27,003 nt of DNA, from positions 1 through 27,003 of the IMG/VR virus record IMGVR_UViG_3300023176_002354. One strand, written 5' to 3'. The stretch comes from a virus. The number at the start of each line of letters is the position of its first letter. Position 1 is the stretch's first letter. The translations under genes and the position numbers were made by a program. Below the pieces are notes generated by a model. It was not told the origin of the DNA. It worked only from the letters and a program-made list of their open reading frames with translations, and ran no database searches. Of this stretch, positions 1-9,700 are shown in pieces.

Positions 1-3000
1 GTGGTGGCGGCGGAGGAGGTGCTGGCCTTGGTGGTGGCGGAGCAGGTCTCGGTGCCGAAGGTCTTGGCCTTGGTGGTGGTGGTGGCGGTGGTGGTGGTGG
101 AGGGGGAGGTGGTAGAGGTGTTACTGATGTTTGTGTGCTGTTACTTACAACAGTTGTTACCTGAACATCAGTTGCAGCTCTAGTTTCACTTGCAGCGACA
201 ACTTCAAACCTTGGTTTTCTTGTTGATCTTATGGTTTCTTGGACATTATCTAAAGTACCAGAAGCAAAGTATGCTTGCTCTCCAGAAGTTCCAGTCAATC
301 CACCAAGACTGCTGTTTGTAGAATTATTAGTAAGTCTAAAGACTTTTGTTCCAACTTCAAATGATGGGTTAGAAGGTACGTTTGGATCTGGAATGAAGAA
401 TGTTCCAATAACAGTACCAACATCATCAGATACCAATTTAACATCAATAACCTCTGCCTCAGCGGTAACACCTCTGAGTCTCATACCAGTTCTGATAAAT
501 CCAGTAAATGCTGATTGATTACTTTCTGATAGTGTTCTAGTATCTACATTAAGAATAATGGATGAACTAGAATAGTTTTGTGGGATTGTATAATTTTCAT
601 CATATGGACTTAATGTAAAGATATCAGTTGGATTATCAATTGGTCCATATTTGTGATTAGACTGTGCAACTTTAAATGTAATTGATGGTGTTGATGCACC
701 AACAACAGGAGTAGAACTAGTTGGCATAGTGCCAGTAATGGTTTCACCAACACTGAACGATCCACTAATCATTCTAATTTCAACAAGTTTTGGAACGATG
801 TAACTATTAACATCTTCCCCATCAAAGAAACCATATACTCTTGTACGTGGTTTAAACTTTCTTCCTGTAAATTCGATGTTACGTGATCTCATAAACGCGA
901 TCACGTCAGAACTTACAACCCTATCTCCCTCATTAATAGTCTCAGTTTGTTCAGAAAGTCTAAGTTGATCACCAGCTCTAGTTTCTGTACCTGTTTGTGT
1001 AGTTGTAGTAGTTGTAGTAGTTTCTAACTGACTTGTTGTTACAAGGGCACTACCGTTATTTGTAGTAGAAGTTGATGTTACAACTGTATTGCTTGTTGAG
1101 GTTGATGATGAACCTGTCCAAGTTGCTGCCCATGCTCCCCAACGAACTGGACCTAAACCTGTTTGTGGATCATATCCATCAAATTCTAACTGAAGTCTAG
1201 TTTGAGTATAGTCATCAACATCAATCTGTTGTGGTGCCAATCTTACTTGGTCAATCCAGATATCAGAAGATGGGAATAGTTCAATATTACCATTATATGT
1301 TGTTACAAGGTAAGGAACAACATTTTCAATTCTAGTTGCAAATGGTTGCTCAATTTGTAAAGTAGAGAAGTAATCAATTGTAATAACTTGACCAGTTCTT
1401 CTGAAGTTTGAACCAACAATATCTGTTGCAAATGCTGGACTTACGTTTGGATTTGCAGTGGTTCCAATTCCAATAAGGGATTTAGATCCGATTAAAAGAT
1501 CAACCTCAGTAGTAAAGTGTGATGGTCTTAACTCTAAATTAAGTGGATCAATACTATTTGTAATCTTACCTGCTTTAAGTTGATTTTTGGTCGTTGTAAA
1601 GTTATCTACAAATATACCAGATTTAAATCTAGTTAATCCACTATTATCTGGAATAATTAATGCTTCAGTTTTTGCTTCGAGTAAAGATAATGCAGTATAA
1701 TACTCCAGATTCTTAATTCTATCCTCAAGAAGTGCAATATCTTGCATTCTATATCTCTTGTGAGACTTCAGAGATATGGAAACATTGTTTGCATTGCAGA
1801 GATATGGTGGAAGTTTGATTGTAGCAACTTCTAATGCATTATCGATAGAAAGTGGTGGAAGTGGTGATTCTGAAGGAACACCCTTAATTAATTGGAATCC
1901 ACCATCTGGATTAAAATAAAGTTTGTCAATTCTAGGCAGATAATGTGAATATGTTAGCGTAATTGATTCATCAGATGCCAAAATATTTTTGGCAGAGTTG
2001 GTTGCATCTATAAAACTGCGAGAGTCAAATTCAAAAGGTGATTTTGCTGTTGAATTTGGATCAAATGTACGAACTCTTGGTCTAATGTCAAGAACATCCG
2101 TAAGTCTGATTTTGTTCTTGATAAACGGAAGATCACAATAGTTAAATTGGTCATAAGAAGATACGGTTGTAATATCTCCTTCTGTAGAATCTGAATATTC
2201 TGCAGATTCAAATATGATTCTTAATTTTCCTCTAGGATCTTTTGTATTTGGTTTTCTTACCAATCTTGCATAATCTACAATAGTATCTCTTTGACCAGAG
2301 TCTAAAAGATATCTATTGAGAATATTGTCATCTCCTGGAGTAAAATCACTAATAGTTCCAGTGATTCCTGTTGTTTGTGTAATTATAGTCTCATTTATCT
2401 CAAAACTTAAATCATTTAAATAAACAATTGAAATCTTAGATGAGTTTGGTCTTTCAATAAAGAGTCCAATGGCACCACTATTTTTGCCAACTACCTCTTC
2501 ACCAATAATGAAATCATCAGTTTTACCTGATGGACCATTCATATTAAACAGTGTGATTTGTGGAAGAACAGGATCATTTGTATCATCCGACTCAAAAACA
2601 CCATATACTTTTATGACATCTGGTTCTAATAAACAAATATCTTTATCTTGAACTCTGAGACCATATCCATATGCACCATAAGTCAATCCATCATTTAATG
2701 TTGTTGAACCAATACCAGATGATGTTAACTTGGACTTATTGACGATAATAGAGTTTGTCTTTTTAGAATTTTTTACTTTGTTGACTACACTATTTTTTTC
2801 AAGTGTTGTAATCAATCTTCCAGATCCAGATACCGAAAGACCAAAGATTCTTAATTCTCTATTTCCATTGGTAAATCTAAACTTATCTTGAGTAAGTTCT
2901 TCAAATCCACCCTCACTATTAATTAAAACATAACGCTCTTCATCAAATGGTAAAAAGGTTTCATTCTCACCTGCTTGAATGGTATTGGTAGCATTTGCGG

Positions 3001-5101
3001 TAATAGTTACGTTATATTCTTTTCTAATTGATAACTTTGATGAAGTTATATCTACACTTGAGACAAACTCTTTTGGTAATGGTGTATATAATGTGTTGTC
3101 TGATGATGATTGGAATCTTGCTTTTGCAATTGCAAAATCTGAAGGATTGATCGTTGTTGTTGGAAGACCACCGTCATTAATATTTGCAACTGTAGTAATG
3201 CCAACAATAGTAATACTGTAATCGTCAATAATACTTGTAACTTTCGCATAGGTTTTTACATTAGTCGTTCCTAATTGACTATTTGTAAATGATACTAAAT
3301 CACCTGGTTTTATTGTATTGGGAAATTCAGAATCTACAGATGTGACTGTTGAAATTCCAGGAGCAGAACCACTTTTTGGTGAAATTACTACTGATGGGAA
3401 TCTGAGAGTTGGATATGCCTTTGTATCACCATTAAATGTTTGTCCAACACCAACAGAACTGTAAAGTGATTTTACATCACTAACACTAAATGCTGTTACT
3501 GCTGTAGAAATTCTACCATTATCAATACCATTAAATATTAACTTTTCTCCTTTGAGGAATGCTCCTTTAGTATTATATGTTGTTACAATTCCAGTATTGG
3601 TATCAAATCTTAGGTGTCCAGTTGCACCACTAGACTTTCCTTCAACAAATGTAGGAACACTTAGAGTTACTGACTGGTTTAGAGTCATTTCAGTGTATGG
3701 TTGAATATCATATAGAGTGATGTCCCACTCGTTTAAGTCACCAACAGTTGAAGAATATGATCCAGACTCTAATGCATAATCATATACTCTTGCAACACCA
3801 ATCTCCTTTCCTGCTGCTGTTGTACTAGTAACACCTATTCTAGAATCTCTTAAACTTATAACAGATGAAGTACTAAATCCAATTCTAGGAGCACCAATGA
3901 CTCTATTGAGAGTTAATGTGGGTCCAGTAAAATAATTTATTCCTTGATTTTTTAATGTTTTGGTTGTTCTTGTTTTTGGGAAGTCTAAGTACTGTACTGT
4001 ACGAGAGTCAACTTCATAACCTTTAATAAATGCTTTTCCTGGAGATATTTTGTAAGTTCCAAGATCATCACTAGGAACATTATTATTGTATGTTAATTGA
4101 TCTTTAGTAAATACGCCATTATTTCCCTTTCTATCATTGAGAGATTCTTTTGCATGAATAGAAAATGGTTTTACATAAAAATCACCTGATTGATCGTAAG
4201 TCCTTCTTGCAAGTTCATCTGCAAGTAAGTTATAATCTGCTCTATCTTCTATATGCTGAACAAAACCATTTCTAATGATCATTAACTCAACAAAATTTTC
4301 GTTCTTTGTTGACTCTAATGATCTTTTTGCAAGAACTGCAGTAATTTTTAATCTATCTGCACCTGGTGCTGCATAGTTATTAAATCCCTTTGCATTATCG
4401 GTAAGACTAGAATCTTTTCCTGATGAAACAATTTCTTCATAGATTTCTAATCCAACTCTATATGATGGATTTGGATCGTGGGCATCAAGAACTAAAGTTT
4501 GTCCAGGAACTTTTACAAAAGTTCCTCTTAAGAAGTATACACCTTCGGATAAAAAGATTGCCGAACCATTTGAAATTGCATTAACAGGTGCTGTATTTGC
4601 AAATCCTTGTCCTGCTTGGAAATTTATAACCGTTGTGGATAAATTACTCTCCAATAAAAGAGTCTCATTATCATCAAATACTTGCTTACCATCATTTCCA
4701 GAACTAACATAATTTACAAAGAAGGTATAGTATCCTCTTTCTGATGCTGAAGTTCCTTCGTAAAATACAATCTTAGCTCTGACATTTGATCGTTGTCCTC
4801 TGACAAATACATTGACAAGATCGTCAGCATAGTTGTCTATAGCAATGCCAAGATACTCTGGCTCAACTTCAACAGAATATAATGCATTGTTATAGTTAAT
4901 TTGTCCAGGAATAACTACTGAACCCTCTTTAAAAAGATGAGTTCCTACTTGCTCAATCTGATCTTGAAGTGTTGATTGAAGAGTAGTTAATTCCCTTGCT
5001 TGAACTGGGAGTCCAGGTTTAAATAATACTTTATAATAATTTTTTTGCGGATCAAAGTCATCAAAATAAGGTGATACGTTGAGATTAGTTTCTTGTGGCA
5101 T
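1..5101 (-). CDS. DUF4815-type phage tail/baseplate structural protein, C-terminally cut by window edge
   Basis: Open from the ATG at 5101 to the left edge (1700 codons seen, no in-frame stop). It starts MPQETNLNVSPYFDDFDP and continues with KPGLPVQARELTTLQ, the N-terminus I know from DUF4815 proteins of cyanophages. LARRTYDQSGDFYVKPF lies near residue 297. A heptad-like stretch containing LEDRIKNLEYYTALSLLE lies near 1113-1148, an eight-threonine run near 1350-1358, and IEFTGRKFKPRTRVYGFFDG near 1405-1427. From about residue 1662 the chain becomes proline-rich (13 consecutive prolines, then Arg-Pro and Ala-Pro pairs) up to the edge. A stop-AGGATT-ATG arrangement puts the ribosome site in the 6-base gap after gp8, so it is co-transcribed with the wedge genes. 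In T4 this slot holds gp9/gp10; I see no clear similarity to either. Exact role unknown; a virion structural role is likely. Confidence 0.85.
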   Translation of the reverse strand, partial: MPQETNLNVSPYFDDFDPQKNYYKVLFKPGLPVQARELTTLQSTLQDQIEQVGTHLFKEGSVVIPGQINYNNALYSVEVEPEYLGIAIDNYADDLVNVFVRGQRSNVRAKIVFYEGTSASERGYYTFFVNYVSSGNDGKQVFDDNETLLLESNLSTTVINFQAGQGFANTAPVNAISNGSAIFLSEGVYFLRGTFVKVPGQTLVLDAHDPNPSYRVGLEIYEEIVSSGKDSSLTDNAKGFNNYAAPGADRLKITAVLAKRSLESTKNENFVELMIIRNGFVQHIEDRADYNLLADELARRTYDQSGDFYVKPFSIHAKESLNDRKGNNGVFTKDQLTYNNNVPSDDLGTYKISPGKAFIKGYEVDSRTVQYLDFPKTRTTKTLKNQGINYFTGPTLTLNRVIGAPRIGFSTSSVISLRDSRIGVTSTTAAGKEIGVARVYDYALESGSYSSTVGDLNEWDITLYDIQPYTEMTLNQSVTLSVPTFVEGKSSGATGHLRFDTNTGIVTTYNTKGAFLKGEKLIFNGIDNGRISTAVTAFSVSDVKSLYSSVGVGQTFNGDTKAYPTLRFPSVVISPKSGSAPGISTVTSVDSEFPNTIKPGDLVSFTNSQLGTTNVKTYAKVTSIIDDYSITIVGITTVANINDGGLPTTTINPSDFAIAKARFQSSSDNTLYTPLPKEFVSSVDITSSKLSIRKEYNVTITANATNTIQAGENETFLPFDEERYVLINSEGGFEELTQDKFRFTNGNRELRIFGLSVSGSGRLITTLEKNSVVNKVKNSKKTNSIIVNKSKLTSSGIGSTTLNDGLTYGAYGYGLRVQDKDICLLEPDVIKVYGVFESDDTNDPVLPQITLFNMNGPSGKTDDFIIGEEVVGKNSGAIGLFIERPNSSKISIVYLNDLSFEINETIITQTTGITGTISDFTPGDDNILNRYLLDSGQRDTIVDYARLVRKPNTKDPRGKLRIIFESAEYSDSTEGDITTVSSYDQFNYCDLPFIKNKIRLTDVLDIRPRVRTFDPNSTAKSPFEFDSRSFIDATNSAKNILASDESITLTYSHYLPRIDKLYFNPDGGFQLIKGVPSESPLPPLSIDNALEVATIKLPPYLCNANNVSISLKSHKRYRMQDIALLEDRIKNLEYYTALSLLEAKTEALIIPDNSGLTRFKSGIFVDNFTTTKNQLKAGKITNSIDPLNLELRPSHFTTEVDLLIGSKSLIGIGTTANPNVSPAFATDIVGSNFRRTGQVITIDYFSTLQIEQPFATRIENVVPYLVTTYNGNIELFPSSDIWIDQVRLAPQQIDVDDYTQTRLQLEFDGYDPQTGLGPVRWGAWAATWTGSSSTSTSNTVVTSTSTTNNGSALVTTSQLETTTTTTTTQTGTETRAGDQLRLSEQTETINEGDRVVSSDVIAFMRSRNIEFTGRKFKPRTRVYGFFDGEDVNSYIVPKLVEIRMISGSFSVGETITGTMPTSSTPVVGASTPSITFKVAQSNHKYGPIDNPTDIFTLSPYDENYTIPQNYSSSSIILNVDTRTLSESNQSAFTGFIRTGMRLRGVTAEAEVIDVKLVSDDVGTVIGTFFIPDPNVPSNPSFEVGTKVFRLTNNSTNSSLGGLTGTSGEQAYFASGTLDNVQETIRSTRKPRFEVVAASETRAATDVQVTTVVSNSTQTSVTPLPPPPPPPPPPPPPPRPRPSAPRPAPPPPRPAPPPPPP

Positions 5102-5107
5102 AATCCT

Positions 5108-6691
5108 TTAAAATTGCAAAATAACTTTGATATCTTCTCTTTGATTTACTGACCTAGTAATAGATGGTCTATTGTCAACATAAAGAATAGTTCCAGAATA
5201 TTTTTCTACTTCTGGATCTGCTACACCCTTAATAAATGTTTGACCTAGGTAGTATGTCTTATTATTTATGACGGTACTAATACCTGGATTTGTATCAGTT
5301 CCGAATCCTTCATCTATATATAAGTCCTTACTGCCACCTACAATTTTTAAAGATCCTCCACTCTGTAGAGTTGCAGAAAAATCATTCAATTGGAATCCGT
5401 ATGTGGCGCTAGACTTTTGAGTTCCATCCGTATTAAATCCAACAAGAGATCTATCTTGCCAGTAACGTAAAACACCAGTTTGTGCATCATATGCAACAAC
5501 TCTTCCAACAGCAGTGATACCAGTACCTACAGTTTGAGTTATAATTGCATTTTGTTCAAATGAGGTTGATCTATAATCATCTTGATTTGGAGAAAGACCC
5601 TTAAGAACTAAACCTCTCAAAGAACTTAATCTATCTTCTGTAAGAATTGTGTTTGACTGATATCCTTTTGGATCTTCCACAATTCCAATTCTAGCGACAG
5701 ACGTTCCTGTTACAAAATCTGGATTTTGATCATCATTTTCGATTCTAGAATAAATCAGAACGTTTGTTGATCCTAGTTCTGAATAAATGTCTGCACCATG
5801 ACCACCTGGTGGTGGTATGATGACATCAAAAACGGGAGTATTTGATCCAGTAGGAACGTTTCCTCCAATTAAATCAACCGTACCATAAGTATATCCAGAA
5901 CCACCATTAGAAACAGTTATTGATTCTATTTTAGAGTCATTGTTAACAACAATGGTACACTCACCACCAGACCCATCACCCCTAATAGGAACTCTTGAAT
6001 ATGTAACATTTGGGGGACCAACTAAGAATCCCCTATCTCTAATAAGTATTGTTTTTAACTGACCGCTAGTAGAAGCATTAGTTCTAACTGTTTGATAATC
6101 CGAATTAGTTTCCCAGTCTACAGGAACTGGAACAAAGTTGAGAGAGTCAAATTTGATCACATCACTTGGACTAATAGTATAAAGATATTTCCAAATATAT
6201 CCATCACCACTAGTACCAGCTGCCCTTGGTTCTAAATCTGTGAATTTTGGTTCATCAAGAGATGGTCTACCATTAGGGTTCTCTGGGTCAATTCCATTGT
6301 TTAAGCAGATGTACACACGGAATTCGCTATTTACAATATAATAATTGGATGCATATAAACTTGTTTTATTTGATGGTTTTGAAAGATTATTTCTATTAAC
6401 ATCATGGCGATACATATCATAAATTGTTGCCGATGCCCAAGAGACCTTTCTTACAACTGGTCTGACATCATCAGCAGCAATTTTTTTCAAGGCAATCATT
6501 GTATCCCAATAAGTATTGGAATCATCAAAACAATCTCTGGGAGATGGCGGAGATACATTCCAACTACTTGTTACCTCTGTTGCATTCGGCAGACCGATGA
6601 ATGTATAGTATGATTTATTCGGATCCCTAATTTTTTCAATAAAGGATCTGGCGTTTTTAACTCTCAACAAGTCAGTTATAATAGCAGCCAT
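5108..6691 (-). CDS. gp8: Baseplate wedge protein gp8, enlarged form
   Basis: 527 residues against 334 in T4 gp8. Two ends match T4 gp8 as I remember it: the segment around residues 165-175 (GDGYIWKYLYTI; T4 has GDGYVWEYLFEI) and the C-terminus (SGTILYVDNRPSITRSVNQ ending in ILQF; T4 has SGEMIYMENRPPI ending in LFTF). The extra length sits between these blocks, about residues 205-480. It contains a GGSGY motif (NGGSGYTYGTVDLIGG) of the same type repeated many times in the giant upstream protein. In T4, gp8 binds gp7 and gp6 in the wedge, and here it directly follows them. The ATG at 6691 has only a weak ribosome site. A late-promoter match lies in the 32-base gap in front. Identity is strong; the role of the insert is unknown. 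Confidence 0.88.
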   Translation of the reverse strand: MAAIITDLLRVKNARSFIEKIRDPNKSYYTFIGLPNATEVTSSWNVSPPSPRDCFDDSNTYWDTMIALKKIAADDVRPVVRKVSWASATIYDMYRHDVNRNNLSKPSNKTSLYASNYYIVNSEFRVYICLNNGIDPENPNGRPSLDEPKFTDLEPRAAGTSGDGYIWKYLYTISPSDVIKFDSLNFVPVPVDWETNSDYQTVRTNASTSGQLKTILIRDRGFLVGPPNVTYSRVPIRGDGSGGECTIVVNNDSKIESITVSNGGSGYTYGTVDLIGGNVPTGSNTPVFDVIIPPPGGHGADIYSELGSTNVLIYSRIENDDQNPDFVTGTSVARIGIVEDPKGYQSNTILTEDRLSSLRGLVLKGLSPNQDDYRSTSFEQNAIITQTVGTGITAVGRVVAYDAQTGVLRYWQDRSLVGFNTDGTQKSSATYGFQLNDFSATLQSGGSLKIVGGSKDLYIDEGFGTDTNPGISTVINNKTYYLGQTFIKGVADPEVEKYSGTILYVDNRPSITRSVNQREDIKVILQF

Positions 6692-6717
6692 TTCGGAAAC
6701 AAACTTTTTCTATGTTC

Positions 6718-6725
6718 TATTTATT
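6718..6725 (-). promoter_or_regulatory. Candidate T4-type late promoter for gp8
   Basis: AATAAATA on the minus strand, one base from the T4 late consensus TATAAATA and fitting the NATAAATA form usually given for cyanophages. It overlaps the stop of the giant gp7-like gene and lies 27 bases before the gp8 ATG, in the only sizeable gap of the baseplate operon. Late promoters of this family have no -35 box, so the match is short and could arise by chance in AT-rich DNA. Confidence 0.5.
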
Positions 6726-9700
6726 AGTTCAAATAACCAAGATATTTAAGAGGATTCTTTCTCCTTATCACTGGATTTGTTACGATTCCAGCTTGAGATA
6801 CTCCATGATTAGAGTTCCATACTTGGTTAGTTGTTCTAACTGGAAGTCCAATTTTGCCCCATGTATATTCACCATAGTATGCAGTAGTTCCCAATCCAAC
6901 TACATTATTAGCACCAGCACTCTGAAGTGAGATAATTACTGTAGTAACGGTTGTTCCAAATCCAACTGTCGTTCCAAGACCATTTATTCCTGCTGGAACT
7001 ACGGACTGTTTTGTATAGTAATCAATACACTCACACATCATGTCTGCATGTATAGTTGATACACCAACAATAGACCCATCTGCACCAAGAGAAGTTTGTG
7101 CTGCCCCAATAAAGTTGGTTTTAGTTATGTTAAAGAGATCACCAGTAGTAATTCCTGGTAAAGTTATAGATAAACCTTCCCTAATCTCGGAATTAAATGG
7201 AATAAAGAGGTCTAAAGCAACACCTAAACTTGTTCCAGCACCAATGGTCGTAGTTCCGACACCAACAATTATTCCATAATCTCCTTCAAATGTTATGAAT
7301 TGACACTCTTCCACTGCTCTCTTTGGTGGAGCGACTAACACCTCTGGTGGTTCTATTTCAATAACTTTAAACTTGATTGGTGCTCCCAATGCCCATTTTC
7401 TTGATGTAGTTGCTAGTCCAACATTATCATATGTATCAACAAATAGAGTATCACCAACTTGATAATTAGTACCACCTTCAAGAACACTGAACGAAGCAAC
7501 ATTAAAGTTTATTGTGCTGATTTCGATATCAGCAACTGCACCAAATCCGATACCACTTTCTGTTTTTAATCTTGCTGATCTAAAGAAGTTTGTATTTGTA
7601 TCTACTGGTGGGAATCCAGAACCTTGTTGCTGGAGGCTCATTGCCTTAAGTGGTCCATAGTAATAATTAGTTCCACCAGTGCTTACTGTTGCTGTTGTGA
7701 CTGATCCTCCAGCACCAATAGTAAGACCACCTATTGCTTGAGTTCCATTATCATATGGTTTTTGTATGGTAACATCTGGAGTTGATGTGTAACCATAACC
7801 AGGATTTGTTATAAGAAGATTTGATACTGATCCACCAACTCCAAGAACTGCATCTACAGTTGCTGGTACTAATTCATCTCCAGATATAATTTCAATTACT
7901 GATCTATCTTGAACAGAAATACCCTCAAAAGGATTATCAAATAATGGTCTTATGGAATAAACATAAACAGAACTATCTGCCAATCCAACATTTGATATTA
8001 TATTTGTTGATGGATTGATTATTGGTTCATAATAAACACGATCCTTACCAATGTAGTTGTTGTCAATAATCTTATCAACTGTTTGTTTTGTCCAAGATAA
8101 TGGTCTCTCAAACAATTCATTCAGAGTTACACCTTGCCCAGCATAGTTATTTGTGATAACCTTATCTGCTGCTTTAATATCCATTACAAGTCTTGGATCT
8201 TGTGTAAATGTGGTGTCAACATTACTATAAAGTTGAACTTCATCACCAACTTCAACAGAGGGGAGAACATCTACAGTACGAACGTCAATTGTTTGAGTTC
8301 CAGTATACATAAAGATTTTTGCTTTATCTCCTGTGGTACTAAATCCACTAACGCCACCTTTGGGTGCTTCTGTAAATCTTAATGTACTACCACCATTAAA
8401 CTGATAACCCTCTCCTGGTGTCTGAAGAATGTCATTAACAAATACAAGTAAGTTTGATTGTAAGTTGATTCCAGAGTTTGCTTTTGCAAAGAATGAAATA
8501 CTTTCACCATTAACTGACAGCGGGAACAATCTTCTTGCGCCGTTAAAGAATGGATCAATTTCATCAAGAACAATAAATTCACCAACGTTCCATCCAGAGA
8601 ACTTAGACTGGAAGGTTCTATCAATAGTTAATTCAAATGGGAGATATGTTGCAAGTCCAACAAATGTATGTGGGAACTGCTTTCCAACTGGGGATGATCC
8701 AGCAAATACTGTAATTGTTGTTGATGTATATGATGTAATTCCAACATCTTGGTTTGCAATGTTGCTATCGATTCCAGGACGTGGGTAAGCAAGAATTGCA
8801 CTATAATCATCACTTGCACATCTGAAGAGAAGTGATTTATTTGCAATTCTAACCGTATCTGCTGTAGTTAATGTATGAATACCAATAGTGAGTGTTGAAT
8901 TGCCACTTACAGGATCATATGTTGCATCAGTTACTGAGTAGTAATTTGCTCCATCAAATACAGGTGTAACGGCATTTGATGTTATGGTTGCAAACGTTGG
9001 AATGCCAACTGTACCACCAATTGCTACTGTCAAGCGTTCCCCAGAACCATAACCATATCCAAAATTATTAATTTCAAAATTGAGAATTGTGCTATCATTA
9101 CTTGGAACTAAGTCTACTGTTGCCCCTGTTCCAAATCCAGACTCTCCTGGATGGTAAACTAAAGGAATGTTGTAATATGTTAATGGGGCATCAAATACAA
9201 CATCAAGGGGTCTTCTGACCTCTCCACAACGCTTGTATGCGTGTGTATATGGGGATGGACCAGAGTTGATAATAAACGTGTAGTCATCTACAATTTTTGT
9301 AATTGCAGTTCCATTTGCACCAGGATCTTGCCCTGTTGGTGAGTTGTTAATTTGTCTAGGAGCAAGAATAATCTCCTCTACAATTCCTCCAGAGTTATAG
9401 AAAGATTCTGCAGTGGTAACACCAACATTAATTTCAAAGTCATAAAGACTATTCATTCTAGTAACTTGTGTTCCACAATATGTTGGGTCTGTTATTCTTG
9501 GGTGAGTAAGAATTCCAACACCGCCATCATAAGAGCATGTAAATGCAAGACCAGTAAGAATTACATCTGTGCCAACTTTTAATTTATGTCCAACTGTTAG
9601 TGAACCACCACTCACATATTCATGGCGAATAGTAGAAATTCCAGCATTAAATGTAAGTGTGTATGAATCTGGTGCTGAGAGAACTCCAAATATATCTCCA

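Noticed and set aside
1-183. Plus-strand frame encoding a valine-rich peptide
   Set aside because: It is the complement of the polyproline tract of the DUF4815 gene; low-complexity sequence opens several frames.
5263-5270. CATAAATA inside gp8, a possible late promoter for the DUF4815 gene
   Set aside because: It lies in coding sequence over 160 bases before the start, and an 8-base AT-rich word is expected by chance in several places.
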